The notes: a model not told the origin generated them from the sequence alone. Counted from the first letter of the stretch, positions 15,912 to 24,971 are shown. The stretch: DNA of 64,000 bases from Pseudofrankia inefficax (GCF_000166135.1 NC_014666.1:5394001-5458000), one strand, 5' to 3'. Numbers and translations are program-made.

Positions 15912-17749
15912 CGCGGGGCGCGGCGCGGCTCCAGGACGAGGCCCTCCAGCTCACCGTCGGCGCGCCAGGTCCGCAGCACGTCCTCCATGGCGTAGAAACC
16001 CGGCCAGTAGGGGTCGCCGAGAACCGACCGGATCTGCTGCTCGCCCTCGTTGTTGTAGTAACCGGGCGTGCATTCCCGCGCGAAGTTGGTGTTGTCGATC
16101 TCGGTGGCCCGGATCGTCGCGACCCACTGGTCCTGGGCCTCCTCGGTGGGCTCCACGGTCGAGGCGCCACGGGCCAGGGTCTCGGCGATGATGTAGGCGA
16201 TGTGCGTGGCCTGCTGCTCGAACATCGCCGGCACGGCCGCGGTGATGCCGCCCTGGATGTAGCCGGTGAAGAACTGGTTCGGGAAGCCGTGGCTCATGGT
16301 GCCGTGCAGGGTGCGATAGCCCTTGGCCCAGTGGTCGTAGAGCGACAGGCCGTCGCGCCCGACGAACGGCTGGATGCCCAGGCGGCGGTCGAGGTCGGTC
16401 GTGATCTCGAAGCCGCTGGCGAACACGATGCAGTCGACCTCGTGCTCGACGCCGTGGGCGATGATGCCCTTCGCCGTGATGCGCTCGACGCCCCTGGTGT
16501 CCGAGACGTCGACAAGGGTGACGTTCGGCCGGTTGAAGGTCGGCAGGTACTCGTCGTTGAAGCACGGCCGCTTGCACAGGAAGCGGTAGTTCGGCTTCAG
16601 TACCTCGGCGGTCTTCTCGTCCTTGACGACGGAGGAGATGCGCTGGCGCAGCCGTTCCATCACCTGGTAGTCGACCAGCTCCCGCAGCTCCAGGAACTTC
16701 GCCGGATCGGCCATCGCGGCCCAGCCGCCGGTGGCGTCGAGGTGGGCCTGCAGGTTTCGGCTGATCTCGGTCCAGCCGTCGCAGATCAGGTCCGGCTGGC
16801 CGGGAGCGAAGGCCTCGTAGGCCGCGGTGTGGAAGTTGTGCCGTCTCTCCTCCTGCCAGCCCGGCTGGAGCGTCTTCGCCCATTCGGGGTCGGTCGGGAC
16901 GTCGCCGCGCTCGTCGATGGACGAGGCCGTGCGCTGGAAGACGTAGAGGTGCTCGGCGGAACGGGCGAGGTGCGGGATCACCTGGACGCCGCTGGCGCCG
17001 GTGCCGATCACGGCGACCCGCTTGCCGGCGAGCCTGTCCAGACCGCCGTGCAGGTCGCCGCCGGTGTACTCGTAGTCCCAGCGGGCCGTGTGGATCGTGT
17101 GACCCTGGAAATCCGTGATGCCGGGGATGCCCGGGAGCTTCGGGCGGTTGAACGGCCCCTGGCACATGACCACGAACCGGGCCCGGAGGTTGTCGCCCCG
17201 GTTGGTGCCGATCCGCCAGCGCCTGATCGAGTTGTCCCACTCCAGCGAGCGGACCAGCGTGCTGAAGATCGCGTTGTCGTAGAGGCCGTAGTGCTTGCCG
17301 ATCCGCTGGGCGTGCTCGAAGCACTCGTCGCCGCGGGCGTACTTCTCCTTCGGCAGGTAGCCGGTCTCCTCGAGCAGTGGCAGGTAGCAGTAGCTGTCCG
17401 TGTCGCACTGGATGCCGGGGTAGCGGTTCCAGTACCAGGCACCGCCGAAGTCACCGGCCAGCTCGATGATGCGGAAGTTCTCGATGCCGGTTTCCTTGAC
17501 CCGGGCCGCGGCGACGAGCCCCGCCCAGCCGCCGCCGAGGATCGCCACGTCGATCTCCTCGGAGATCGGGTCCCGGGGCACGAACGGCGTGTACGGATCG
17601 GCCTCGTAGAAGTCCTCGAACTCGCCCTCGGCGACGAGGTACTGCTTCTGCCCCTCGGGGCGTAAGCGCCTGTCCCGCTCCACCAGGTACTTCGCCCGGA
17701 GGGCCTGGTGGTCGACCTCGGGAGTATCCGTCGGTCCGCACTCCTGCAT
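15899..17749 (-). CDS. Baeyer-Villiger-type flavin monooxygenase
   Basis: A 616-residue class B flavoprotein monooxygenase. The FAD Rossmann motif is AILGGGWAG (residues about 70-78). The family fingerprint FQGHTIHTARWD (F-x-G-x3-H-x3-W-D) and the NADPH motif VIGTGASG follow in the right order. An N-terminal extension of about 65 residues matches cycloalkanone and larger-ketone BVMOs. The enzyme inserts oxygen next to a ketone to give an ester or lactone. It is first in the minus-strand run and probably starts ring opening, with SDRs supplying the ketone. Divergent from the racemase-like gene across 544 bp. Confidence 0.9.
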   Translation of the reverse strand: MQECGPTDTPEVDHQALRAKYLVERDRRLRPEGQKQYLVAEGEFEDFYEADPYTPFVPRDPISEEIDVAILGGGWAGLVAAARVKETGIENFRIIELAGDFGGAWYWNRYPGIQCDTDSYCYLPLLEETGYLPKEKYARGDECFEHAQRIGKHYGLYDNAIFSTLVRSLEWDNSIRRWRIGTNRGDNLRARFVVMCQGPFNRPKLPGIPGITDFQGHTIHTARWDYEYTGGDLHGGLDRLAGKRVAVIGTGASGVQVIPHLARSAEHLYVFQRTASSIDERGDVPTDPEWAKTLQPGWQEERRHNFHTAAYEAFAPGQPDLICDGWTEISRNLQAHLDATGGWAAMADPAKFLELRELVDYQVMERLRQRISSVVKDEKTAEVLKPNYRFLCKRPCFNDEYLPTFNRPNVTLVDVSDTRGVERITAKGIIAHGVEHEVDCIVFASGFEITTDLDRRLGIQPFVGRDGLSLYDHWAKGYRTLHGTMSHGFPNQFFTGYIQGGITAAVPAMFEQQATHIAYIIAETLARGASTVEPTEEAQDQWVATIRATEIDNTNFARECTPGYYNNEGEQQIRSVLGDPYWPGFYAMEDVLRTWRADGELEGLVLEPRRAPRPLR

Positions 17750-18032
17750 GGGGCATCCTCGATTCGGGATTGTCGCCGAGGTCGTTGGTCGTCAGCGCGC
17801 GGCCGGTGGCCTGGGCGCGGTCACGTGAAGCCTTCGCGCTTATCGCTGAAGGGCCCCACGGGAAATGCACACGTGAGGCCTGTTGTCCTGCTTTCCGGAC
17901 CCGGCGCCGCAGCGGCCTCGGCCCGGTGCCGACGATGGAAAGCGTCCATCGCGCACGGCGGTCCCCAGAACGTCGTCCTGGGTGGCGGCCGGCCGCCAGC
18001 CGACCGGCCTCGCCGCGCCAGGCCCGGCCAGG

Positions 18033-18105
18033 TGTATGCAATCTAGGCGATCCGCGCGACTCTCGCAAGGACCTTGCGGGTCGTCGGACCGATGTTGTAT
18101 GCAAT
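18033..18105. promoter_or_regulatory. Paired TGTATGCAAT motifs
   Basis: TGTATGCAAT occurs exactly at 18033-18042 and 18096-18105, 63 bp apart start to start. The second lies in TTGTATGCAA, close to the palindromic operators of GntR/FCD regulators. A one-mismatch copy precedes the GntR gene at 11860. Probable operator pair of that regulator. Confidence 0.45.
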
Positions 18106-18197
18106 AACCGTTCAGTCGACAGCCACCGCGGCCCGACCCGCCACCGCGCGGGAGCCTCGGCCGCCGTGGCCGCCGTCGGGCTCACCGGCGGCACAGC

Positions 18198-18265
18198 GTG
18201 CCCGAGAAGACGGTGTGCCCGAGAAGACGGTGTGCCCGACAAGACGGCGTGCCCGACAAGACGGC
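18198..18265. repeat. 17-bp tandem repeat, four units
   Basis: Two units GTGCCCGAGAAGACGGT (18198-18214, 18215-18231) and two units GTGCCCGACAAGACGGC (18232-18248, 18249-18265). The array ends 28 bp before the racemase-like ATG and so lies in its leader. The two-by-two pattern suggests stepwise duplication. Confidence 0.9.
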
Positions 18266-18293
18266 CCTGACGTGCGCCCGAACGGAGCTTGTG

Positions 18294-19049
18294 ATGACAG
18301 ATGCCCTGGGCTGGCGGCTGAAACTGGGGGTGGTCACCCCTTCGGTGAACACCGTCGTCCAGCCCGAGTACGACGACATGCGCCCGCGCGGGGTGACCAA
18401 TCACGTCGCGCGCATTCATATCCGCGACTGGGTCGTCAACAACGCCGACGACTTCGACGGCCTGGTCCGGGACATTGACAACGGTGTCGATGACGCCGTC
18501 GAACGGGTGCTGACCTGTGAGCCGGCGTGCGTGGTGCTCGGGGTCTCCATTGAGGCGGTCTTCGACGACCCGAAGGCCGGCGAGGCGATCCGGGAGCGGC
18601 TGCGGGTGAAGTTCGGCGACGAGCTGCGGCTCGTTCACGCCGGAGACGCGATCCCGGCGGCGCTGCGGGCCGTCGGCGTGGGCGAGGGGCCGATCGGGCT
18701 GCTGACGCCTTACCAGCCGTCGTCCGAGCCGCACCTGCGTTCCTTCGTGGAGCACTGCGGCTACGAGCTGCAGACCGCGGTCCATCTACGCTGCCCCACC
18801 GCGGTCCAGATCGCGCACACTCCACGGGAGACCCTGCAACGTGAGCTGAAGGCGATCGCGGAGCGGCGGCCGCGGGCCATCGTCCAGTTCGGCGCGAACC
18901 TGGCCATGGGCCGGATCGCCGCCGAGGCCGAGCAGTGGCTGGGCCTGCCGGTGATCGCGGTCAACACGGCCACCTACTGGCACGCCCTGCGCAGCAACGG
19001 GATAGCCGACCAGGCAGAAGGCTTCGGCCAGCTGCTGGCCCGGTGCTGA
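18294..19049 (+). CDS. Asp/Glu racemase-superfamily protein (maleate isomerase/arylmalonate decarboxylase-like)
   Basis: A 251-residue protein with the two-domain racemase-type fold: GVVTPSVNTVVQPEYDDM at the N-terminus, IGLLTPYQ in mid-protein and NTATYWHALRSNGI at the end, typical of maleate isomerase-like members. The two positions that usually hold catalytic Cys read LGVSIEAV and VQFGANLAM, so neither Cys is present. The ATG at 18294 follows GGAG; an in-frame GTG at 18198 would translate the tandem repeat and is unlikely. It is the first gene of the plus-strand catabolic run and is 3 bp from the next. It may isomerise or decarboxylate an unsaturated diacid by an altered mechanism. Confidence 0.75.
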   Translation: MTDALGWRLKLGVVTPSVNTVVQPEYDDMRPRGVTNHVARIHIRDWVVNNADDFDGLVRDIDNGVDDAVERVLTCEPACVVLGVSIEAVFDDPKAGEAIRERLRVKFGDELRLVHAGDAIPAALRAVGVGEGPIGLLTPYQPSSEPHLRSFVEHCGYELQTAVHLRCPTAVQIAHTPRETLQRELKAIAERRPRAIVQFGANLAMGRIAAEAEQWLGLPVIAVNTATYWHALRSNGIADQAEGFGQLLARC

Positions 19050-19052
19050 CCC

Positions 19053-21068
19053 ATGCCCCACAACTACCCCACTGTGTCCTCGTACCCCACCCTTTTCTCC
19101 CCGCTGACGCTGGGACCGCGCACGGCGCGCAATCGCATCTGGATGGTCGCGCACGCCACGGAGTTCTCCACCGACGGCACCTTCGCCGACGCGAGCGCGG
19201 ACTACTACGCCGAGCGGGCCCGCGGCGGCGCCGCCGTGATCACGATGGAAGCCATGGCGGTGCACCCGTCCACCCAGCCGCGCCGCGGCGTGATCCTGGC
19301 CTACGACCCCGCCGTGGTGGACAGCTACCGCAAGGTCGCCGCCGCCGTCCACCCCCACGGCACGCTGCTGCTCGCGCAGCTGTGGCACCGCGGCCGGCAG
19401 ACCGACGGCATCATCAGCCGCCGTCCCACCTGGGCGCCGAGCCCGGTGCCCGACACCGTGTACCGCGAGATACCCCATGAGATGACCGCCGCGGAGATCG
19501 ACGAGCTGGTCGAGCACTATGTGCTGGCGGCCCGCCACGCGATGGACGGCGGCGTCGACGGCATCGAGATCCACGGCCTGGCGCACGGCTACCTGCTCGG
19601 CCAGTTCCTCTCGCCGGCCACCAACCACCGGTCCGACGCGTACGGCGGTTCGTTCGAGAACCGATTGCGCATCGTCCGCCGCATCGTCGAGGACGTCCGC
19701 GCGGCCGTGCCGGCCGACCGGGTGCTGGGCATCAGGCTCAACAGCAACGACGGGGACGGGCAGCCGGGGCTCGGCAACGCCGACTGGGTGCGGATAGCGC
19801 GGGAGGTCGACGGCTGGGGCGTCCTGGACTACATCTCCACCACCCAGGGCACCTATCTCGACCGGATGCAGATCTACGCGACCTCGGCGGCGCGGCCGGC
19901 CGGCTACGAGGTAGCCGACACGGCGAACCTCACCCGCGCGGTCTCGATACCGGTCGTGGCGGTCGGCAGGATCACCACGCCGGAGATGGCCGAGGACATT
20001 CTCGCCAGTAGCAAGGCGCAGTTCGTCGGCATGGCCCGCCAGCTGATGGCCGACCCGCTGTGGCCCCGCAAGGCCGAACAGGGCCGCCCCGCCGACATCC
20101 GGCCGTGCGTCGGCGCGAACTGGTGTGTCGCCTCCTTCGCCCGGGGCCCGCTGTCCTGCCTGCACAACCCGCGGGTCGGCCGGGAACGGCAGTTCCACGA
20201 GGACGACGCGCGGCCGCGCCGCCGGCGCCGGGTCGCCGTCGTCGGCGGTGGGCCGGCCGGCCTGCGCGCGGCGCTGACCGCCGCCGAGCTCGGCCACCAG
20301 GTCACCCTCTTCGAGCAGGACGAGGCGCTCGGCGGCCAGGTCACCCTGATCGCCCGGGCGCCGTCCTACCGCGAGTGGTCCGGCGTCACCGACTGGCTGG
20401 CCGGCCAGCTGGCCCAGGCCGAGGTCAAGATCCAGCTCGGCCACCGGGCCACGGCTGACGATCTCGTCGGCCAGTACGAGGCCGTCGTGGTCGCCACCGG
20501 GTCCACGCCGCTACGCCACGGCTGGACCGCCCGACATCCCGAACGATGGGGCCCCAAGGCCGCGCGGTTGGCGGGTTCGGACCAGTGGAACGTCTACACC
20601 CCGGTGGAGATCCTCACCGGGCGCGCGAACCTGCCCCATCGCATCCTGGTCGTCGACGACACCGGGGACCGGCAGGCGTTCGTCGTCGCCGAGCATCTCG
20701 TCACGAACCGCCACCCGGTCCATGTCGTCTCGCAGTACCCGCAGCTCGGGCATGCCTTCGCGGACGGCCACGATCTTCCGTTCGCGTTCGGCGAGCTTCG
20801 CCGGGCCGGCGTCACCTTCACGCCCAACGTCGAGGTCAGCAGGATCGACGCGGACACCGTCACCCTCACCGACGTGTTCACCACGGAGGCGACCGAACTT
20901 ACCGATATCGACGGTGTCGTGCTGATTCTCGGCAACGCCGCCAATGACGGCCTCGCCCGGGAGCTGGACGGCTCCGGCCCGGACGTCCACCTGGTGGGCG
21001 ACGCGCAGGCGCCACGCCGTGTTTTCAACGCGATCTGGGAGGCCGAGGCCGCGGCCCGCAGGCTCTGA
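19053..21068 (+). CDS. OYE-type FMN/FeS/FAD oxidoreductase (2,4-dienoyl-CoA reductase / TMADH-like)
   Basis: A 671-residue multidomain protein. The N-terminal FMN barrel (about 1-340) includes GVDGIEIHGLAHGYLLGQFL and the Arg-containing GGSFENRLRI. An Fe-S region at about 350-370 and a C-terminal FAD/NAD domain with VAVVGGGPAGLRAALTAAEL follow. In trimethylamine dehydrogenase-type members four Cys hold the 4Fe-4S cluster; here the segment reads CVGANWCV then SCLHNP, so the second Cys is Ala. Members reduce enoyl-CoA or enone double bonds or demethylate amines. Within this run, reduction of a conjugated ring or acyl-CoA is likely. Confidence 0.85.
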   Translation: MPHNYPTVSSYPTLFSPLTLGPRTARNRIWMVAHATEFSTDGTFADASADYYAERARGGAAVITMEAMAVHPSTQPRRGVILAYDPAVVDSYRKVAAAVHPHGTLLLAQLWHRGRQTDGIISRRPTWAPSPVPDTVYREIPHEMTAAEIDELVEHYVLAARHAMDGGVDGIEIHGLAHGYLLGQFLSPATNHRSDAYGGSFENRLRIVRRIVEDVRAAVPADRVLGIRLNSNDGDGQPGLGNADWVRIAREVDGWGVLDYISTTQGTYLDRMQIYATSAARPAGYEVADTANLTRAVSIPVVAVGRITTPEMAEDILASSKAQFVGMARQLMADPLWPRKAEQGRPADIRPCVGANWCVASFARGPLSCLHNPRVGRERQFHEDDARPRRRRRVAVVGGGPAGLRAALTAAELGHQVTLFEQDEALGGQVTLIARAPSYREWSGVTDWLAGQLAQAEVKIQLGHRATADDLVGQYEAVVVATGSTPLRHGWTARHPERWGPKAARLAGSDQWNVYTPVEILTGRANLPHRILVVDDTGDRQAFVVAEHLVTNRHPVHVVSQYPQLGHAFADGHDLPFAFGELRRAGVTFTPNVEVSRIDADTVTLTDVFTTEATELTDIDGVVLILGNAANDGLARELDGSGPDVHLVGDAQAPRRVFNAIWEAEAAARRL

Positions 21069-21123
21069 GCGTGACCACGGCCCGACCTGGACCAGGAGAC
21101 GCCTACATGGAAAAGGGTCATTG

Positions 21124-22332
21124 ATGAACAACGGCGAGGCGAGCGGGCCTTTGGCGGGCTGCCGCGTTCTCGAACTGGGTTCGCTGATCGCCGGGCCCTT
21201 CTGCGGGCAGCTGCTGGGCGACTTCGGCGCGGAGATCATCAAGATAGAGGACCCCGCCCGCGGTGACCCGATGCGCCAGTGGGGCAGCCAGGTCCCGAGC
21301 GGGGTCTCGCTCACCTGGCCGATCATCGCGCGCAACAAGAAGTCCATCACCTGCAACCTGCGGGACGCCCGGGGCCAGGAGCTGGTCCGGCATCTCGCGG
21401 CCCGCGCCGACGTGCTCGTCGAGAACTTCCGCCCCGGCACGCTGGAAAAGTGGGATCTGGGCTACGACGCCCTTTCGAGCCTGAATCCGCGACTGGTGAT
21501 GGTCCGGATCACCGGTTACGGGCAGGACGGACCGTACGCCCAGCGGGCCGGCTTCGGCTCCATCGGCGAGGCCATGGGCGGGATTCGGCACACGACCGGG
21601 AATCCGGACCGCCCGCCGAGCCGTACCGGCATCTCGCTCGGCGACTCGCTGGCCGGCACGTTCGCCGCCTTCGGCGCGGTCATGGCACTGCTGAACCGCG
21701 AGCGCAGCGGCCGCGGCCAGGTCGTCGACTCGGCGATCTACGAGGCGGTGCTCGCGCTGATGGAGTCGCTGATCCCGGAATGGGAGCTGGCCGACTTCCG
21801 GCGCGGGCGCACCGGGTCGATCCTGCCGGGTGTCGCGCCCAGCAACGTCTATGCCGCCGCGGACGGCTCGGAGATCCTGATCGCGGCGAACAGCGACGCC
21901 ACCTTCACCCGGCTGTGCGACGTCATGGAACTGCCGGAGCTGGCCACGAACCCGCGCTACCAGACGCACCAGGCCCGCGGTGAGCACCTGGAGGAGCTCG
22001 ACAAGCTCATCGGGGAATGGACCGTCACCCGTCCCTCGGCCGAGCTCCTCGATCGCCTGCACGAGGCAGGGGTCCCGGCGGGCCGGATCTACACGGCGGC
22101 CGACATGGTCACCGACGCCCATTTCAAGGCCCGCAACTCGATCGTCCGGCTGCTGCATCGCAGCCTCGGCGAGTTCCCGATGCAGAACGTCGCGCCGCGG
22201 CTTTCGGCGACCCCGGGCGAGGTCCGTTCCCTGGGCCCGGACCTCGGCGAGCACAACGAGGCGATCTACGGCCAGCTGCTCGGCCTCAGCCTCGAACACC
22301 GCGCCCAGCTCGTCGCCGACGGAGTCATCTGA
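21124..22332 (+). CDS. CaiB/BaiF-family CoA-transferase
   Basis: A 402-residue class III CoA-transferase. It has the N-terminal VLELGSLIAGPFCGQLLGDF, EIIKIEDPARGD, VLVENFRPG, and the central ISLGDSLAGTFAAFGAV, whose Asp is the expected nucleophile. These enzymes move CoA between carboxylic acids, here probably activating the ring-opened acid. The ATG at 21124 lies 55 bp after the OYE-like gene. Confidence 0.9.
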   Translation: MNNGEASGPLAGCRVLELGSLIAGPFCGQLLGDFGAEIIKIEDPARGDPMRQWGSQVPSGVSLTWPIIARNKKSITCNLRDARGQELVRHLAARADVLVENFRPGTLEKWDLGYDALSSLNPRLVMVRITGYGQDGPYAQRAGFGSIGEAMGGIRHTTGNPDRPPSRTGISLGDSLAGTFAAFGAVMALLNRERSGRGQVVDSAIYEAVLALMESLIPEWELADFRRGRTGSILPGVAPSNVYAAADGSEILIAANSDATFTRLCDVMELPELATNPRYQTHQARGEHLEELDKLIGEWTVTRPSAELLDRLHEAGVPAGRIYTAADMVTDAHFKARNSIVRLLHRSLGEFPMQNVAPRLSATPGEVRSLGPDLGEHNEAIYGQLLGLSLEHRAQLVADGVI

Positions 22333-22388
22333 CCCGGCTTCCGCATTCCTGCCCGCGAACCGCGATCCCTCCCGCGAACGGAGTCCGA

Positions 22389-23279
22389 GTGCCCATCACG
22401 ATCTGCGAGGTCGGCCCGCGCGACGGCCTGCAGAACGAACGAACGTTGCTGTCGACCGAGACCAAGCTGGCGCTGATCGACCGGGTCGTCGCGGGCGGGG
22501 TGCGTCGCCTCGAGGCGGTCTCGTTCGCGCACCCGAAACGGGTGCCGCAGATGGCCGACGCCGAACAGGTGATGGCCGGGGTCCCGCGCGGCGGCGGTGT
22601 CTCGTACATCGGTCTGGTCCTGAACGAGCGGGGATTCGAGCGGGCGGCCCGCGCGGAGGTCGACGAGGTCAACATGGTCGTCCTCGCCACCGAGACGTTC
22701 AGCCAGCGCAACCAGGGAATGAGCGTCGAGGCGAGCCTGCGCGCCTGGTCGCGGATCGCCCGAATGGCCCACGACGCGGGCATTCGGCCTTCTCTGACGA
22801 TCTCGGCGGCGTTCGGCTGCCCGTTCGAGGGCGAGGTCAGCCCGGACCGGGTCCGCGCGATCGCCCGGCAGGCCGTCGACGCGGCCCCCGCCGAGATCGC
22901 CCTGGCCGACACGATCGGGGTCGGCGTGCCCACCCAGGTCACCGAGCTGGTCGGGGCCGTCCGCGACATCGCCCCCGGGGTCGCCCTGCGCTGCCACTTC
23001 CACAACACCCGCAACACCGGCTACGCCAACGCCGTGGCCGCCGTCAGCGCCGGAGTGGAGACGCTCGACGCCAGCGCGGGCGGCATCGGGGGCTGTCCGT
23101 TCGCTCCGGCGGCGACCGGGAACATCGCCACCGAGGACCTCGCCTACCTGCTCGAACGGATGGGCGTCGCGACCGGGGTCGACGTGCGCGCGGCGGCCGC
23201 CACCGGTCGGTGGATCGGTGAACAGCTCGGCATCGAGGCGCCGGCACTCGTCGGCCGCGCCGATCCCTTCCCCCGCTAG
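22389..23279 (+). CDS. Hydroxymethylglutaryl-CoA lyase family protein
   Basis: A 296-residue TIM-barrel lyase of the HMGL-like family. The catalytic set is visible: EVGPRDGLQNE (Arg and metal Asp), LRCHFHNTRNTG (metal His) and the loop GGCPFAPAATGN (catalytic Cys). The enzyme cleaves a 3-hydroxy-3-alkyl-glutaryl-type CoA thioester into acetyl-CoA and a ketone or oxo acid. GTG 22389 follows GGAG. Directly after a CoA-transferase it gives an activation plus retro-Claisen-type cleavage pair, as in leucine and terpenoid breakdown. Confidence 0.9.
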   Translation: MPITICEVGPRDGLQNERTLLSTETKLALIDRVVAGGVRRLEAVSFAHPKRVPQMADAEQVMAGVPRGGGVSYIGLVLNERGFERAARAEVDEVNMVVLATETFSQRNQGMSVEASLRAWSRIARMAHDAGIRPSLTISAAFGCPFEGEVSPDRVRAIARQAVDAAPAEIALADTIGVGVPTQVTELVGAVRDIAPGVALRCHFHNTRNTGYANAVAAVSAGVETLDASAGGIGGCPFAPAATGNIATEDLAYLLERMGVATGVDVRAAAATGRWIGEQLGIEAPALVGRADPFPR

Positions 23280-23364
23280 CCGAGCACCGGTCCGCACCAG
23301 ACGTTCGCGGTCCGCACCCGGCACCTCCCGATCATCGAATGCCTGTTCTGAGGAGTCCTTGGCG

Positions 23365-24966
23365 ATGTTGTTACAGGGGTCGCGTTACGTAGGCGGAACG
23401 TCCTTAGGCGCCGCCGAAGGCTGGAACGTCGAGCGAGTCACCGCGCCGAGCCGGCTCTTCGGCGCCAACGGCCTGCGAACCGGGCCGGACGGCCGGATCT
23501 ACGTGGCGCAGGTGACCGGCAGCCAGGTCACCGCACTGGACGTCGACACGCTGGCGCTGGAGGTAATCAGCGCGAAGGGCGGCGAGATCATCGCCCCGGA
23601 TGACCTCGCGTTCGGCCTGGGCGGCGAGATGTACGCGACCGAGGTCATGGACGGCCGGGTCAGCGCGAAGAGCCCCGACGGGCGGACCCGGGTGCTGCGC
23701 GACGACGTGCCCAGCGCCAACGGCATCACCGTCTACCAGGACCGGCTGTTCATCAACGAGTGCCGGCCCGGCGGCCGGCTCATGGAGCTGGACCCGGGCG
23801 GCGGCGCGCCACGGATGCTGGCCGAGGACCTGCCGATGCCCAACGCCATGGAGGTCGGCCCGGACGGGCTGCTCTACTACCCGCTGCTGGGCACCAACGA
23901 CATCTGGCGCATCCACCCGGACGGCGGCACCCCCGAGCGGGTCACCGGCGACCTCGGCGTGCCCAATTCGGTGAAGTTCGACGCCGAGGGCTTCATCGTC
24001 TCCACCCAGGTCGCCTCCGGCCAGGTGCTGCGGATCAACCCGCGCACCGGCGAGAAGACGACGCTCGCTCAGCTCACCCCGGGCCTGGACAACTGCACGT
24101 TCGTCGGCGACCGGCTGTTCGTCTCCAGCTTCACCGGCGAGATCACCGAGATCGTCGCGCCGGGCGAGACCCGCACGACGCTGCCCGGCGGCCTGAACTG
24201 GCCGCTGGGCCTGACCGTCGGCCCGGACGGGAACCTGTACCTCGCCGACGGCACCTACCTCTACGTCCTGCGCCCAGGCGGGCGGCTCGAGACACTGGGC
24301 ATGATCTTCTCGCCGGGCTTCCCGGGCTTCCTGCGCGGGGTGGCCGCCGCCGGGGACGGCGAGTTCGTCGTCACCACCGCGGTCGGCACGGTCGCTCGCT
24401 ACCGGCCGGCGGCGCAGGAGAGCGAGGTGCTCGCCGCGGACCTCGACCAGCTCGCCGGGCTGGCCCTCGCCCCGGACGGCGCGATCGTGGCCGCCGAGGA
24501 CGGCACCGGCCGGGTGCTGGCGATCCGTCCCGGCAAGGGCGTCGAGCCGCTGGCCACCGGGCTGAGCAGGCCGAGCGGGGTCGCGTTCGGGCCGAACGGC
24601 GACTGCCTGGTCGCCGAGGCCGGCGGCGGGCGGGTCGTCTCGCTCGGCGCCACCGGCGTCGACACGGTCGTGGACGGCCTGGTCGACCCGCAGGGCATCC
24701 TCGTGCGCGGCCAGCAGCTCTACGTCGTCGACCCGGGCACCAGGACCGTGACGCGCGTCGACCTGGTCAGCAAGGCCCGCCAGGTGATCGCCCGCGATCT
24801 GCCGCTCGGCGCGCCGCCCGGGGTGGTGCCCAAGCCGCTCAAGGGCCTGCCGCCGTTCTCCGGGCCACAGGGCCCGTTCGCCGGAATCGCCGCCGGCCCC
24901 GACGGCACGCTCTACGTCTCCGGCGACGCCGAGGGCAGCGTGCTGGCGCTGCGTCAGGAGGGCTGA
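23365..24966 (+). CDS. SMP-30/NHL-type beta-propeller protein
   Basis: A 533-residue protein made of repeated four-stranded blades. Recurrent motifs such as GLRTGPDGRIYVAQ, MEVGPDGLLYYP, LTVGPDGNLYLADG and VAFGPNGDCLVAEA recur about every 40-50 residues, as in SMP-30/gluconolactonase or NHL propellers. No signal peptide is seen, so it is probably cytoplasmic. Members include lactonases, which would fit the lactone made by a Baeyer-Villiger enzyme, but a non-enzymatic role is possible. The ATG at 23365 follows AGGAG. Confidence 0.75.
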   Translation: MLLQGSRYVGGTSLGAAEGWNVERVTAPSRLFGANGLRTGPDGRIYVAQVTGSQVTALDVDTLALEVISAKGGEIIAPDDLAFGLGGEMYATEVMDGRVSAKSPDGRTRVLRDDVPSANGITVYQDRLFINECRPGGRLMELDPGGGAPRMLAEDLPMPNAMEVGPDGLLYYPLLGTNDIWRIHPDGGTPERVTGDLGVPNSVKFDAEGFIVSTQVASGQVLRINPRTGEKTTLAQLTPGLDNCTFVGDRLFVSSFTGEITEIVAPGETRTTLPGGLNWPLGLTVGPDGNLYLADGTYLYVLRPGGRLETLGMIFSPGFPGFLRGVAAAGDGEFVVTTAVGTVARYRPAAQESEVLAADLDQLAGLALAPDGAIVAAEDGTGRVLAIRPGKGVEPLATGLSRPSGVAFGPNGDCLVAEAGGGRVVSLGATGVDTVVDGLVDPQGILVRGQQLYVVDPGTRTVTRVDLVSKARQVIARDLPLGAPPGVVPKPLKGLPPFSGPQGPFAGIAAGPDGTLYVSGDAEGSVLALRQEG

Positions 24967-24971
24967 TTCCC

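Larger units (their letters stand above)
17750..18293. other. 544-bp divergent control region
   Basis: Non-coding region between the monooxygenase and racemase-like genes. It holds two TGTATGCAAT motifs (18033, 18096) and a 68-bp tandem repeat (18198-18265). No RNA gene or convincing small protein was seen. It probably drives both catabolic runs. Confidence 0.5.

Noticed and set aside
18198-18265. CRISPR array
   Set aside because: The units are 17 bp, contiguous and without spacers, and no cas gene is near.
18198-19049. Racemase-like protein starting at GTG 18198
   Set aside because: This would translate the 17-bp tandem repeat into a Cys/Arg-rich leader; ATG 18294 has a ribosome site and starts the conserved fold.
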